Shown here piece by piece: positions 58,931 through 64,000 of a DNA stretch of 64,000 bases. This DNA is from Phenylobacterium aquaticum (GTDB lineage: Bacteria > Pseudomonadota > Alphaproteobacteria > Caulobacterales > Caulobacteraceae), in the NCBI RefSeq assembly GCF_947378715.1, contig NZ_CANCLE010000001.1, forward strand, positions 1 to 64,000, in the 5' to 3' direction. Within the stretch, counting starts at the first letter, position 1; every line of letters begins with the position of its first letter. The notes beneath the pieces were generated by a model. It worked only from the letters and a program-made list of their open reading frames with translations. It was not told the origin of the DNA and did no database searches. A program made the translations under genes and the position numbers.

Positions 58931-58955
58931 GGAACCTTGACCGGGCCACGGCGTT
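58931..58955 (+). promoter_or_regulatory. EcfG (SigT) promoter of the OmpA-like lipoprotein gene
   Basis: GGAACC (58931-58936), 15 bases, CGTT (58952-58955): exact consensus. The two -35 elements form the inverted repeat GGTTCCGCCGGAACC (58922-58936). Confidence 0.8.
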
Positions 58956-58987
58956 GCATGCTCAAGGTTGTGACCGAGGGTGAGACT

Positions 58988-59431
58988 GTGAACCGACTGT
59001 GGAAACTGAGCTTGGCGGCCGCCCTGGCGGTCCAGGCGGCCGGGTGCGCCAGCCTGCCGGCGCGGATGGCGATGCGCCCTCCGGTCTGCGGCGACATGCG
59101 CGTGCAGATCTATTTCGAACCCGATTCGGCCGAGGTCACCGACGAGGGCCGGGCCGTGATTTCCGCCGCCTCGAGCCAGGCGAAGACCTGCAAGGTCGAC
59201 CGGGTGTCGGTGCTGGGCCTGGCCGATGCGGCCGGGACGCCGCAGGCCAATCTTGAGCTGTCCCAGCGCCGGGCCGACGCTGTGGGCAAGGTGCTCGCCG
59301 CCAACGGCCTGCCCTCAGCGCAATTCGACAAGACGGCCGCAGGTCAAGCCGGCGCAGTGACGGCCTCCGGCGACATCCGGCCCCTGCGCCGCCGCGCCGA
59401 CGTGGTCCTGGAACTGTCCCGCCCGCACTGA
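58988..59431 (+). CDS. OmpA-like domain lipoprotein
   Basis: A 147-residue lipoprotein. Signal sequence VNRLWKLSLAAALAVQAAGC gives a lipobox QAAGC, so the mature protein begins at Cys20. The OmpA/Pal-type domain follows (VQIYFEPDSAEVTDEGRAVI, LGLADAAGTPQANLELSQRRADAVGKVL), which normally grips peptidoglycan, although the canonical D and R residues are only partly conserved. I chose the GTG at 58988; upstream starts fall inside or before the predicted transcription start of its EcfG promoter. Confidence 0.85.
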   Translation: MNRLWKLSLAAALAVQAAGCASLPARMAMRPPVCGDMRVQIYFEPDSAEVTDEGRAVISAASSQAKTCKVDRVSVLGLADAAGTPQANLELSQRRADAVGKVLAANGLPSAQFDKTAAGQAGAVTASGDIRPLRRRADVVLELSRPH

Positions 59432-59433
59432 AG

Positions 59434-59564
59434 CCGCGCCCCCCTATTTCCAGAAAAGAGTGGGCGGACCGGTGGTCCGCGCCCCCCAATTTCTAAAAAG
59501 AGTGGGCGGACCGGTGGTCCGCGCCCCCCAATTTCTAAAAAGAATGGGCGGACCGGTGGTCCGC
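59434..59564. repeat. Tandem 42-bp hairpin repeats
   Basis: Two full 42-bp units (59461-59502, 59503-59544), a third partial one (59545-59564), and a degenerate half unit before them (from about 59436). Each unit contains the dyad GCGGACC-GGT-GGTCCGC followed by CCCCCC and an A/T-rich AATTTCTAAAAAG. They directly follow the OmpA-like gene and could act as tandem 3'-end or terminator structures. The 42-bp period keeps a 14-residue reading frame open, but I do not consider it coding. Confidence 0.8.
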
Positions 59565-59592
59565 CCAGGCGTCGTCATCGAGAAAGAGGGGG

Positions 59593-59655
59593 TGCGGAGG
59601 CGGCAGACCGGCGTGTCCGCCGGTCACAAGTCGGGGGGGCGTCGCCGCCTCCGCA
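59593..59655. other. Nested inverted repeat (two-tier hairpin)
   Basis: A perfect 12-bp outer stem TGCGGAGGCGGC (59593-59604)/GCCGCCTCCGCA (59644-59655) enclosing an inner perfect 8-bp hairpin GACCGGCG (59606-59613)/CGCCGGTC (59618-59625) plus a G-rich single-stranded part. It directly follows the tandem repeats. A small structured RNA or a strong 3' barrier is possible. Confidence 0.6.
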
Positions 59656-59718
59656 GCTAGAAAACGAAGACCCGCGAGAAGTGTTCCCGCCCTGGGTGAA
59701 GTTTTTTCGCGCGGCGTC

Positions 59719-60063
59719 TCAGGCGCCGGGATCATCCAGCAGCACGGCGGGCATGGATTCGAACTCCGCCTTGCTGAGCGGCGTGGTGAAGCCGGCCCCG
59801 TCGGCCGCAAGTCCGCTGATCGCCAGGCTGCGCAGGCCGGCGGACGGGTGACCTTGCACCCGCACCAGCACCTGGGCCGGCCGGCCCCGGGCGTCCAGCA
59901 CCACCTTCTCGATCACCCCCAGCACCACGCCCTTGACGTCATGCACGGTGCGACCCTGGAGCGCCGGAGCGTCCAGGACTTGCGCCTGGGCGGCGGCGAG
60001 CGGTGCGGCGGCGAGAGGCGCCGCCAAAAGGACGGCCGCGAGGGCGAGGCGATGCATGGTCAT
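59719..60063 (-). CDS. Exported PRC-barrel-like protein
   Basis: A 114-residue protein with a signal peptide (about 1-27, repeated LAAAPLAAA ending AQAQ). The rest matches a PRC-barrel pattern: GRTVHDVKGVVLGVIEKVVLDARGRPAQVLVRV-like strands, then a conserved-looking acidic tail (LSKAEFESMPAV). PRC-barrel proteins of this kind are common in stress-response neighbourhoods. A second ATG two codons later is possible. No EcfG consensus is seen upstream on its strand. Confidence 0.75.
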   Translation of the reverse strand: MTMHRLALAAVLLAAPLAAAPLAAAQAQVLDAPALQGRTVHDVKGVVLGVIEKVVLDARGRPAQVLVRVQGHPSAGLRSLAISGLAADGAGFTTPLSKAEFESMPAVLLDDPGA

Positions 60064-60148
60064 GAGCCCTAGTCGGGCGCTCCGTGGGAGTCAGGCCAAG
60101 TCGTAGTCTGAGCCAAGCTCTAATCCAAGACTGTGGCGCGGGCGCGGC

Positions 60149-60173
60149 GGAACACTCCGCCCGGCAAGACGTT
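60149..60173 (+). promoter_or_regulatory. EcfG (SigT) promoter of the small membrane protein genes
   Basis: GGAAC (60149-60153), 16 bases, CGTT (60170-60173): exact consensus, 45 bases before the ATG at 60218. Confidence 0.75.
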
Positions 60174-60217
60174 AACAGGATGCGGGCGTGCGGCTCGCGC
60201 CTTGAAGGGCCTTGCCG

Positions 60218-60409
60218 ATGACGCCTGGCATCGAGATTTTCAGTTATGGACCTGGCCCTGCGGCCAGCCATGGTTCGCGCCGCCGCCGGCTGACCGCCAT
60301 ACTGGTCGTGCTGGGGATCGCCGCCGCCGGCGGTTTGATCGGTCGCCTGTCGCATCCCGCCGACAGCGCCCACATGGTCGCCGGCCCCTATAGCTATTTC
60401 CCGAGTTGA
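60218..60409 (+). CDS. Small single-helix membrane protein, unknown family
   Basis: A 63-residue protein: hydrophilic start (TPGIEIFSYGPGPAASHG), basic stop-transfer cluster SRRRR, one transmembrane helix (LTAILVVLGIAAAGGLIG), then a short tail ending PYSYFPS. AAGGGC lies about eight bases upstream of the ATG. The exact EcfG promoter 45 bases away makes it a likely general-stress protein. No known family is recognised. Confidence 0.6.
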   Translation: MTPGIEIFSYGPGPAASHGSRRRRLTAILVVLGIAAAGGLIGRLSHPADSAHMVAGPYSYFPS

Positions 60410-60447
60410 ACGTCCGGATCGGCGCATCTCATGGCGGAGTCAGGCCC

Positions 60448-60645
60448 ATGTCCTTTTCGCTGAACGACGCCCCGCACCTGGGGCTGAACGCCGCGCGGGC
60501 GCGTCAGGCCCGCTATGGCCGCCCGGTCCTTTGGGTGCTGCTGTTCTCGACACTCCTGGCGGCGCTCGCCCTGTTCGGCGCCTTGAGCCATCACGGCCCG
60601 CGACTGGCCGGCGGAGCCCCCGCCCAGGCTGCGCCGGCGCGCTGA
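60448..60645 (+). CDS. Second small single-helix membrane protein
   Basis: A 65-residue protein: SFSLNDAPHLGLNAARARQARYGR, a transmembrane helix (PVLWVLLFSTLLAALALFGAL), then a His/Pro/Ala-rich tail. The ATG at 60448 has GGAG about ten bases upstream. It follows the preceding small protein gene by 38 bases and is probably on the same EcfG-driven transcript. No family recognised. Confidence 0.6.
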   Translation: MSFSLNDAPHLGLNAARARQARYGRPVLWVLLFSTLLAALALFGALSHHGPRLAGGAPAQAAPAR

Positions 60646-60738
60646 CCTTCCCCGGGCTGGCTTTTCTCGCCCCCAACATGCGAACGGCCGCCCGAGCGGG
60701 CGGCCGCGTCTTCATGGGATGGTGGTCTCAGGATGAGG

Positions 60739-60912
60739 CTAGATCACCGACTGGCCCCGCACCGCGCGGATGACGAAGCTCGCCACCAACAGCACCAGGA
60801 ACAGCACGAACAGGATCTTCGCCACCGAGGCGGCGATCCCCGCCAGTCCGACAAAGCCCAGCACGCCGGCGATCACGGCGAGAATGGCGAAGGTCAGGGC
60901 CCAACCCAGCAT
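60739..60912 (-). CDS. DUF1328 small membrane protein, copy 2
   Basis: A 57-residue two-helix protein, MLGWALTFAILAVIAGVLGF then GLAGIAASVAKILFVLFLVLLVASF, clearly paralogous to the protein at 56635-56805. I chose the ATG at 60912 because GGAGACGCCG precedes it properly; an ATG four codons upstream is possible. An exact EcfG promoter lies at 60958-60982. It is transcribed in the same direction as phyR but from its own promoter. Confidence 0.88.
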   Translation of the reverse strand: MLGWALTFAILAVIAGVLGFVGLAGIAASVAKILFVLFLVLLVASFVIRAVRGQSVI

Positions 60913-60957
60913 CGGCGTCTCCATGAGCTTGAGGCGTGATCGCCTCCGTGTCGCGAA

Positions 60958-60982
60958 AACGCCGCCGCGAGCGATGGGTTCC
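60958..60982 (-). promoter_or_regulatory. EcfG (SigT) promoter of DUF1328 copy 2
   Basis: Minus strand GGAACC (complement of 60977-60982), 15 bases, CGTT (complement of 60958-60961): exact consensus, 46 bases before the ATG. Confidence 0.78.
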
Positions 60983-60990
60983 GTCGCCGG

Positions 60991-61788
60991 TCAGGCGGCC
61001 TGACGGGCGTTGCGGGGATGAAAGAACAGCGCCTGGCCAATGGCCGCCTTCACCGTCTCCGGCTGGAACGGCTTGGTGATCAGGAAGGTCGGCTCGGGAC
61101 GTTCCCCGGTCAGCAGACGCTCCGGGAAGGCGGTGATGAAGATCACCGGCACATCGTTGCGGGCCAGGATATCCTTCACCGCGTCAATGCCCGACGACCC
61201 GTCGGCCAGCTGGATGTCGGCCAGGACCAGGCCCGGGGTCTTGCGGGCCACGGCCTCAAGAGCCTCGGTGCGGGTCGCGGCGATGTCCACCACGGTGTGG
61301 CCCAGCTCGGTGACCAGGGCCTCGATGTCGGCGGCGATCACCGGCTCGTCCTCGATGATCAGCACGTCGGTGGCCAGCTCTGCGTCGATCTCGACCTGGG
61401 CGGCGGCGATCAGATGTTCGACCTCTCCAAACTCGACGCCCAGGATATGGGCGGCCTCGGAGGGGGTGAAGCCTTCCAGGGCGGTGAGCAGGAAGGCCTG
61501 TCGCGAGCGGGGCGCAATGCGCATCAGCCGCCGACCCGCGTCCTGCGGACCCGAGCCGTCATCGGTGACGTCTTCCAGCCGCGCGCCGGTGGAGCACCAG
61601 ATGGCATGGAACACCTGATAGAGGGCGACGCGGGGGGTCAGGGCCGGTTCCAGCACGCGTTCGCCCGCGGCCAGGGCTTCCAGGGAGACCCGCACATACT
61701 GGTCACCCGTGGACTGATCACCGGTCAGGGCCCGGGCGTAACGGCGGACATAGGGCAGATGCGGCGCCAGGCGAGCAAGAAGACTCAA
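60991..61788 (-). CDS. phyR: General stress response regulator PhyR
   Basis: A 265-residue anti-anti-sigma response regulator. The N-terminal sigma-like domain (about 1-135; SLLARLAPHLPYVRRYARALTGDQ, GFTPSEAAHILGVEFGEVEHLI) mimics SigT, and the C-terminal receiver carries the phospho-acceptor Asp191 (LVLADIQLADGSSG) and Lys in FLITKPFQ. When phosphorylated it binds NepR and frees SigT. I chose the TTG at 61788, which follows GGAGGGG and matches the usual MSLLARL family start; GTG codons further upstream are possible. Divergent from nepR with overlapping EcfG promoters. Confidence 0.94.
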   Translation of the reverse strand: MSLLARLAPHLPYVRRYARALTGDQSTGDQYVRVSLEALAAGERVLEPALTPRVALYQVFHAIWCSTGARLEDVTDDGSGPQDAGRRLMRIAPRSRQAFLLTALEGFTPSEAAHILGVEFGEVEHLIAAAQVEIDAELATDVLIIEDEPVIAADIEALVTELGHTVVDIAATRTEALEAVARKTPGLVLADIQLADGSSGIDAVKDILARNDVPVIFITAFPERLLTGERPEPTFLITKPFQPETVKAAIGQALFFHPRNARQAA

Positions 61789-61861
61789 AGGAAAACCCCT
61801 CCCATCAGACACGGACGAGCCAGCGGGCCGCACGCGACCCAGGCTTCACCATAGACCCGGA

Positions 61862-61886
61862 AACGCCTGCCTAGGGAACCGGTTCC
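61862..61886 (-). promoter_or_regulatory. EcfG (SigT) promoter of phyR
   Basis: Minus strand GGAACC (complement of 61881-61886), 15 bases, CGTT (complement of 61862-61865): exact consensus. Its -35 is the right half of the palindrome GGAACCGGTTCC. Confidence 0.8.
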
Positions 61887-61900
61887 CACAGACCGGCGTT
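61875..61900 (+). promoter_or_regulatory. EcfG (SigT) promoter of nepR-sigT
   Basis: GGAACC (61875-61880), 16 bases, CGTT (61897-61900), which equals GGAAC-N17-CGTT. Its -35 directly abuts the phyR -35, so the two promoters share one 12-bp palindrome and overlap. Confidence 0.8.
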
Positions 61901-61952
61901 TTCTGCACAGTGGAGTTTGAATCGCGGGAACCCGCGTGGGAGCTGGGCGTTG

Positions 61953-62198
61953 ATGGGCGACGAGGATCAACCGAGGGGGCAGGGTCCGCGACGGCGGAAC
62001 GTCGAACACATGATCGATCAACAACCCACCGACCCGACCCGACGCGGCTCTGCGGCGCTCGATGAAGCGCGCCTGCGCCAGCACGCCATCGGCGTGCGCC
62101 TGCGCCAGATGTTCGACGAGGTGGTCAATGAGCCGGTGCCGGACGAGTTCCTGGACATTCTGCGCAAGGCCGACCAGACGCCGCCGGAGAAGGGCTGA
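61953..62198 (+). CDS. nepR: Anti-sigma factor NepR
   Basis: An 81-residue NepR that holds SigT inactive and is captured by phosphorylated PhyR. The family core IGVRLRQMFDEVVNEPVPDEFLDILRK (split at about residues 47-73) is complete, with the two helices that alternate between SigT and PhyR. The N-terminal tail is charged and flexible. I chose the ATG at 61953; an ATG at 62010 would also leave the core intact. Its last codon overlaps the sigT start (ATGA), so sigma and anti-sigma synthesis are coupled. Confidence 0.92.
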   Translation: MGDEDQPRGQGPRRRNVEHMIDQQPTDPTRRGSAALDEARLRQHAIGVRLRQMFDEVVNEPVPDEFLDILRKADQTPPEKG

Positions 62199-62794
62199 TG
62201 ACCGACGCCGCCCCAGATCGCGCGGCAGATCCGGATCAGGCGTTCAAGCGTGAGCTGGTCGGCCTGATTCCCCACCTGCGCGCCTTCGCCCGCACCCTCA
62301 CCGGCAACCCCACCGCCGCCGATGATCTGGCGCAGGACGCCATGATGAAGGCCTGGGACGCCCGGGCCAGCTATCAGATGGGCACCAATATGAAGGCCTG
62401 GACCTTCATGATCCTGCGCAACCAGTTCTATTCCGAGAAGCGCCGCGCCTGGCGCCAGGTCCAGCTCGACCAGGAGTCGGCCGAGCGGACGCTGGTGGCG
62501 ATCGACGATCCCGCCTCGCCGCTGGCCCTGGACGAATTGCGCCTGGGCCTGGCCATGCTGCCCGCCGAACAGCGCGAGGCCCTGGTCCTGGTCGGGGCAG
62601 GCGGCTTCGCCTATGAAGAAGCGGCGGACATCTGCGGCGTCGCGGTGGGCACGGTGAAGAGCCGGGTCAGCCGGGCGCGCCGCGCCCTGCACGCCATTCT
62701 GGAGGACGGCTCCTATGAGCGCGACGGCGCTCCCGCGGGCGACGCCATGCGGGCCATCCTGGCTGACGCGGAGCGACTCAGCGTCGTCAGATAG
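62198..62794 (+). CDS. sigT: ECF sigma factor SigT/EcfG, general stress response
   Basis: A 198-residue EcfG-type sigma factor. Region 2 is visible as LIPHLRAFARTLTGNPTAAD, LAQDAMMKAWDARASY and MKAWTFMILRNQFYSEKRRA-type sequence; region 4 as MLPAEQREALVLVGAGGFAYEEAADICGV and VGTVKSRVSRARRALH. The C-terminal tail (AILADAERLS) is typical for EcfG. It overlaps nepR by one codon edge and is followed after three bases by the kinase gene. The seven GGAAC/CGTT promoters nearby fit its known recognition sequence. Confidence 0.94.
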   Translation: MTDAAPDRAADPDQAFKRELVGLIPHLRAFARTLTGNPTAADDLAQDAMMKAWDARASYQMGTNMKAWTFMILRNQFYSEKRRAWRQVQLDQESAERTLVAIDDPASPLALDELRLGLAMLPAEQREALVLVGAGGFAYEEAADICGVAVGTVKSRVSRARRALHAILEDGSYERDGAPAGDAMRAILADAERLSVVR

Positions 62795-62797
62795 GCG

Positions 62798-64000
62798 ATG
62801 GCCGTGATCCATGCGCCCTGGGGTTCGCTCTCCACCATTCGTGTCCGATTGACCGCCGCCTTGGCGGCGGCGTTGCTGCCCGTGCTGATCCTGGGCGCGA
62901 TCCAGGCCACCCTGACCTTTCAGCGCGAAGGCGAGATCCGCCGCGCCGGCCTGGCCGCCGCCGCCGAGCGCAGCGCCGCCACGGCGCGCGCGCGGATGGA
63001 AGCCGCCGACATCCTGCTTGAGACCCTGGCCCCCGGATCCGTGGGGTTCCAGTGCGCCCAGCGCCTGGCCCAGGTGACCCAGCGCATTCCCGGCTACGCC
63101 AATCTGATCCGCTTCGACCGCAACGGGCGGGTGGCCTGCGCCGCCGCCGACACTCCCTATGATCCCCAGCGGGCCCAGCGGCCCTGGTTCCAGCGCATGG
63201 CGGCCGGCGAGAACCTGGTCGTGACCCGCGACGCCGGGGCGATCTACGCCCGGCAGCCGGCCCTGCTGGCGGCGGTCAGGGCCGTCGGGCCTGACCAGCA
63301 GTTCGATGGCGGGCTGGTGGCGGTGATCTCCCTGGCCAGCCTGGCGCCCAAGCTTTCGGACGCCTCCTTGCCGGTGGACGCCGAGGTCGCCCTGGCGGAC
63401 TCCACCGGCCACTATGTCAACGCCACCGACGCCGAGGCCTTCCCGGCCCTGCCGCGCGACTGGCGCGCCAGGATCGCCGCCCATGGCTCGGGCGTCTGGA
63501 CCGGCCGCGACGGCCATGACCGCAGCCGGGTGTTTTCCGCCGCCCCCTTGGTCGGCGACGATCTCTATGTGATCCTCTCGGCCAGGTCCCAGGACCTGTT
63601 CGCCTGGGCCTGGATCAATCCCCTGAGCAGCCTGGCTTTTCCGCTGCTGACCTTCGCCCTGTCCCTGACCGCCGTGCTGGTGGCCGCCGACCGGGTGGTG
63701 ATCCGCTGGATCGCCTATCTGCAGCGCATCGCCGCCCTCTATGCGCGCGGCCGATTCAGCGTGCGCCCGATCCAGGCCGAGCAGGCCCCGCCAGAGATCC
63801 GCGACCTGGCCGAGACCCTGGAGGACATGGCCGACGCCATCGTCGCCCGCGACGGCGACCTGCGGGAGAACCTGGCCCAGAAAGACGCGCTGATGCGCGA
63901 GATCCATCACCGGGTGAAGAACAATCTGCAGGTCATCACCAGCCTGTTGAACATGCAACAGCGGGCCCTGTCCGACCCGGCCGCCCGGGCCGCCATGTCG
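62798..64000 (+). CDS. phyK: PhyK-type membrane sensor histidine kinase, N-terminal part
   Basis: A kinase cut by the right window edge; 401 residues are visible. A first transmembrane helix (about 18-38; AALAAALLPVLILGAI), a periplasmic sensor domain of about 230 residues (AAAERSAATARARMEAADIL onward), a second helix (about 275-300), a HAMP-like linker and the HisKA_2 box MREIHHRVKNNLQVITSLLN. The position after sigT matches the Caulobacter phyR/nepR-sigT-phyK locus, where PhyK phosphorylates PhyR. Start ATG at 62798, three bases after sigT. Confidence 0.88.
   Translation, partial: MAVIHAPWGSLSTIRVRLTAALAAALLPVLILGAIQATLTFQREGEIRRAGLAAAAERSAATARARMEAADILLETLAPGSVGFQCAQRLAQVTQRIPGYANLIRFDRNGRVACAAADTPYDPQRAQRPWFQRMAAGENLVVTRDAGAIYARQPALLAAVRAVGPDQQFDGGLVAVISLASLAPKLSDASLPVDAEVALADSTGHYVNATDAEAFPALPRDWRARIAAHGSGVWTGRDGHDRSRVFSAAPLVGDDLYVILSARSQDLFAWAWINPLSSLAFPLLTFALSLTAVLVAADRVVIRWIAYLQRIAALYARGRFSVRPIQAEQAPPEIRDLAETLEDMADAIVARDGDLRENLAQKDALMREIHHRVKNNLQVITSLLNMQQRALSDPAARAAMS

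Noticed and set aside
59460..59660. Open frame giving 14-residue peptide repeats across the tandem hairpins
   Set aside because: The frame is open only because the DNA period (42) is a multiple of three; no ribosome binding site, and the dyads explain the sequence.
62018..63958. Antisense open frame of 646 codons opposite nepR, sigT and phyK
   Set aside because: It covers three well-recognised genes and translates to a Gln/Gly-rich sequence with no domain.

Overview
The window is a high-GC alphaproteobacterial chromosome segment, almost certainly Caulobacteraceae (Caulobacter/Phenylobacterium type). Supporting signs are an intact PhyR-NepR-SigT-PhyK general stress locus, a SigF-NrsF sigma/anti-sigma pair next to a bufferin (gigABCD-like) operon, SapC, a very large Oar-type TonB-dependent receptor, and frequent GTG/TTG starts with tightly overlapping genes. 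I see no rRNA, tRNA, CRISPR array, prophage or complete insertion sequence. Most long ORFs opposite real genes are antisense shadows typical of this base composition.

Layout, left half. 0-5 kb: the end of an acyl-CoA synthetase, a secreted M13 peptidase and a flavoprotein, then a gene-free AT-richer segment with paired inverted repeats. 5-8.3 kb: hisS-hisZ-hisG. 8.6-15 kb: a siderophore-interacting ferric reductase behind a PadR-like operator, an SDR, pgi, a DsbD-type reductase and a hotdog protein. 15-20.5 kb: SapC, a MaoC protein, a class A acid phosphatase and an agmatine-to-putrescine operon (aguA-aguB-GNAT). 20.5-24 kb: the TonB-dependent receptor. 24.2-28.6 kb: msrA, DoxX, DUF2063 (BufC), DUF692 (BufB) and bufferin BufA facing sigF-nrsF, with matching SigF-type promoters on both sides.

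Layout, right half. 28.6-35.5 kb: scoAB, a KefB-type antiporter, an IPNS-like oxygenase and a hybrid histidine kinase. 35.5-47 kb: a TadG-like protein, an M2 peptidase, and an alpha-2-macroglobulin/pbpC pair that guards the periplasm. 47-54 kb: carbonic anhydrase, maiA, a FAH-family hydrolase, a DUF4142 lipoprotein, a CaiB-type CoA-transferase, a serralysin, an alpha/beta hydrolase and an HWE-type kinase. 55-64 kb: a general-stress neighbourhood with DUF883, sodB, two DUF1328 proteins, a lipid kinase and metallophosphoesterase, an OmpA-like lipoprotein, small membrane proteins, phyR, nepR, sigT and phyK.

The most striking signal is regulatory. Between 56.5 and 61.9 kb there are seven exact matches to the EcfG/SigT promoter (GGAAC-N16/17-CGTT), each placed just upstream of a gene. 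Two of them form divergent pairs whose -35 elements build one palindrome. The core regulators and their targets therefore appear to be packed together, and several of those targets are small uncharacterised envelope proteins. A second ECF system (SigF) controls a Cys/Met-rich secreted peptide that lies in line with a periplasmic methionine sulfoxide reductase.
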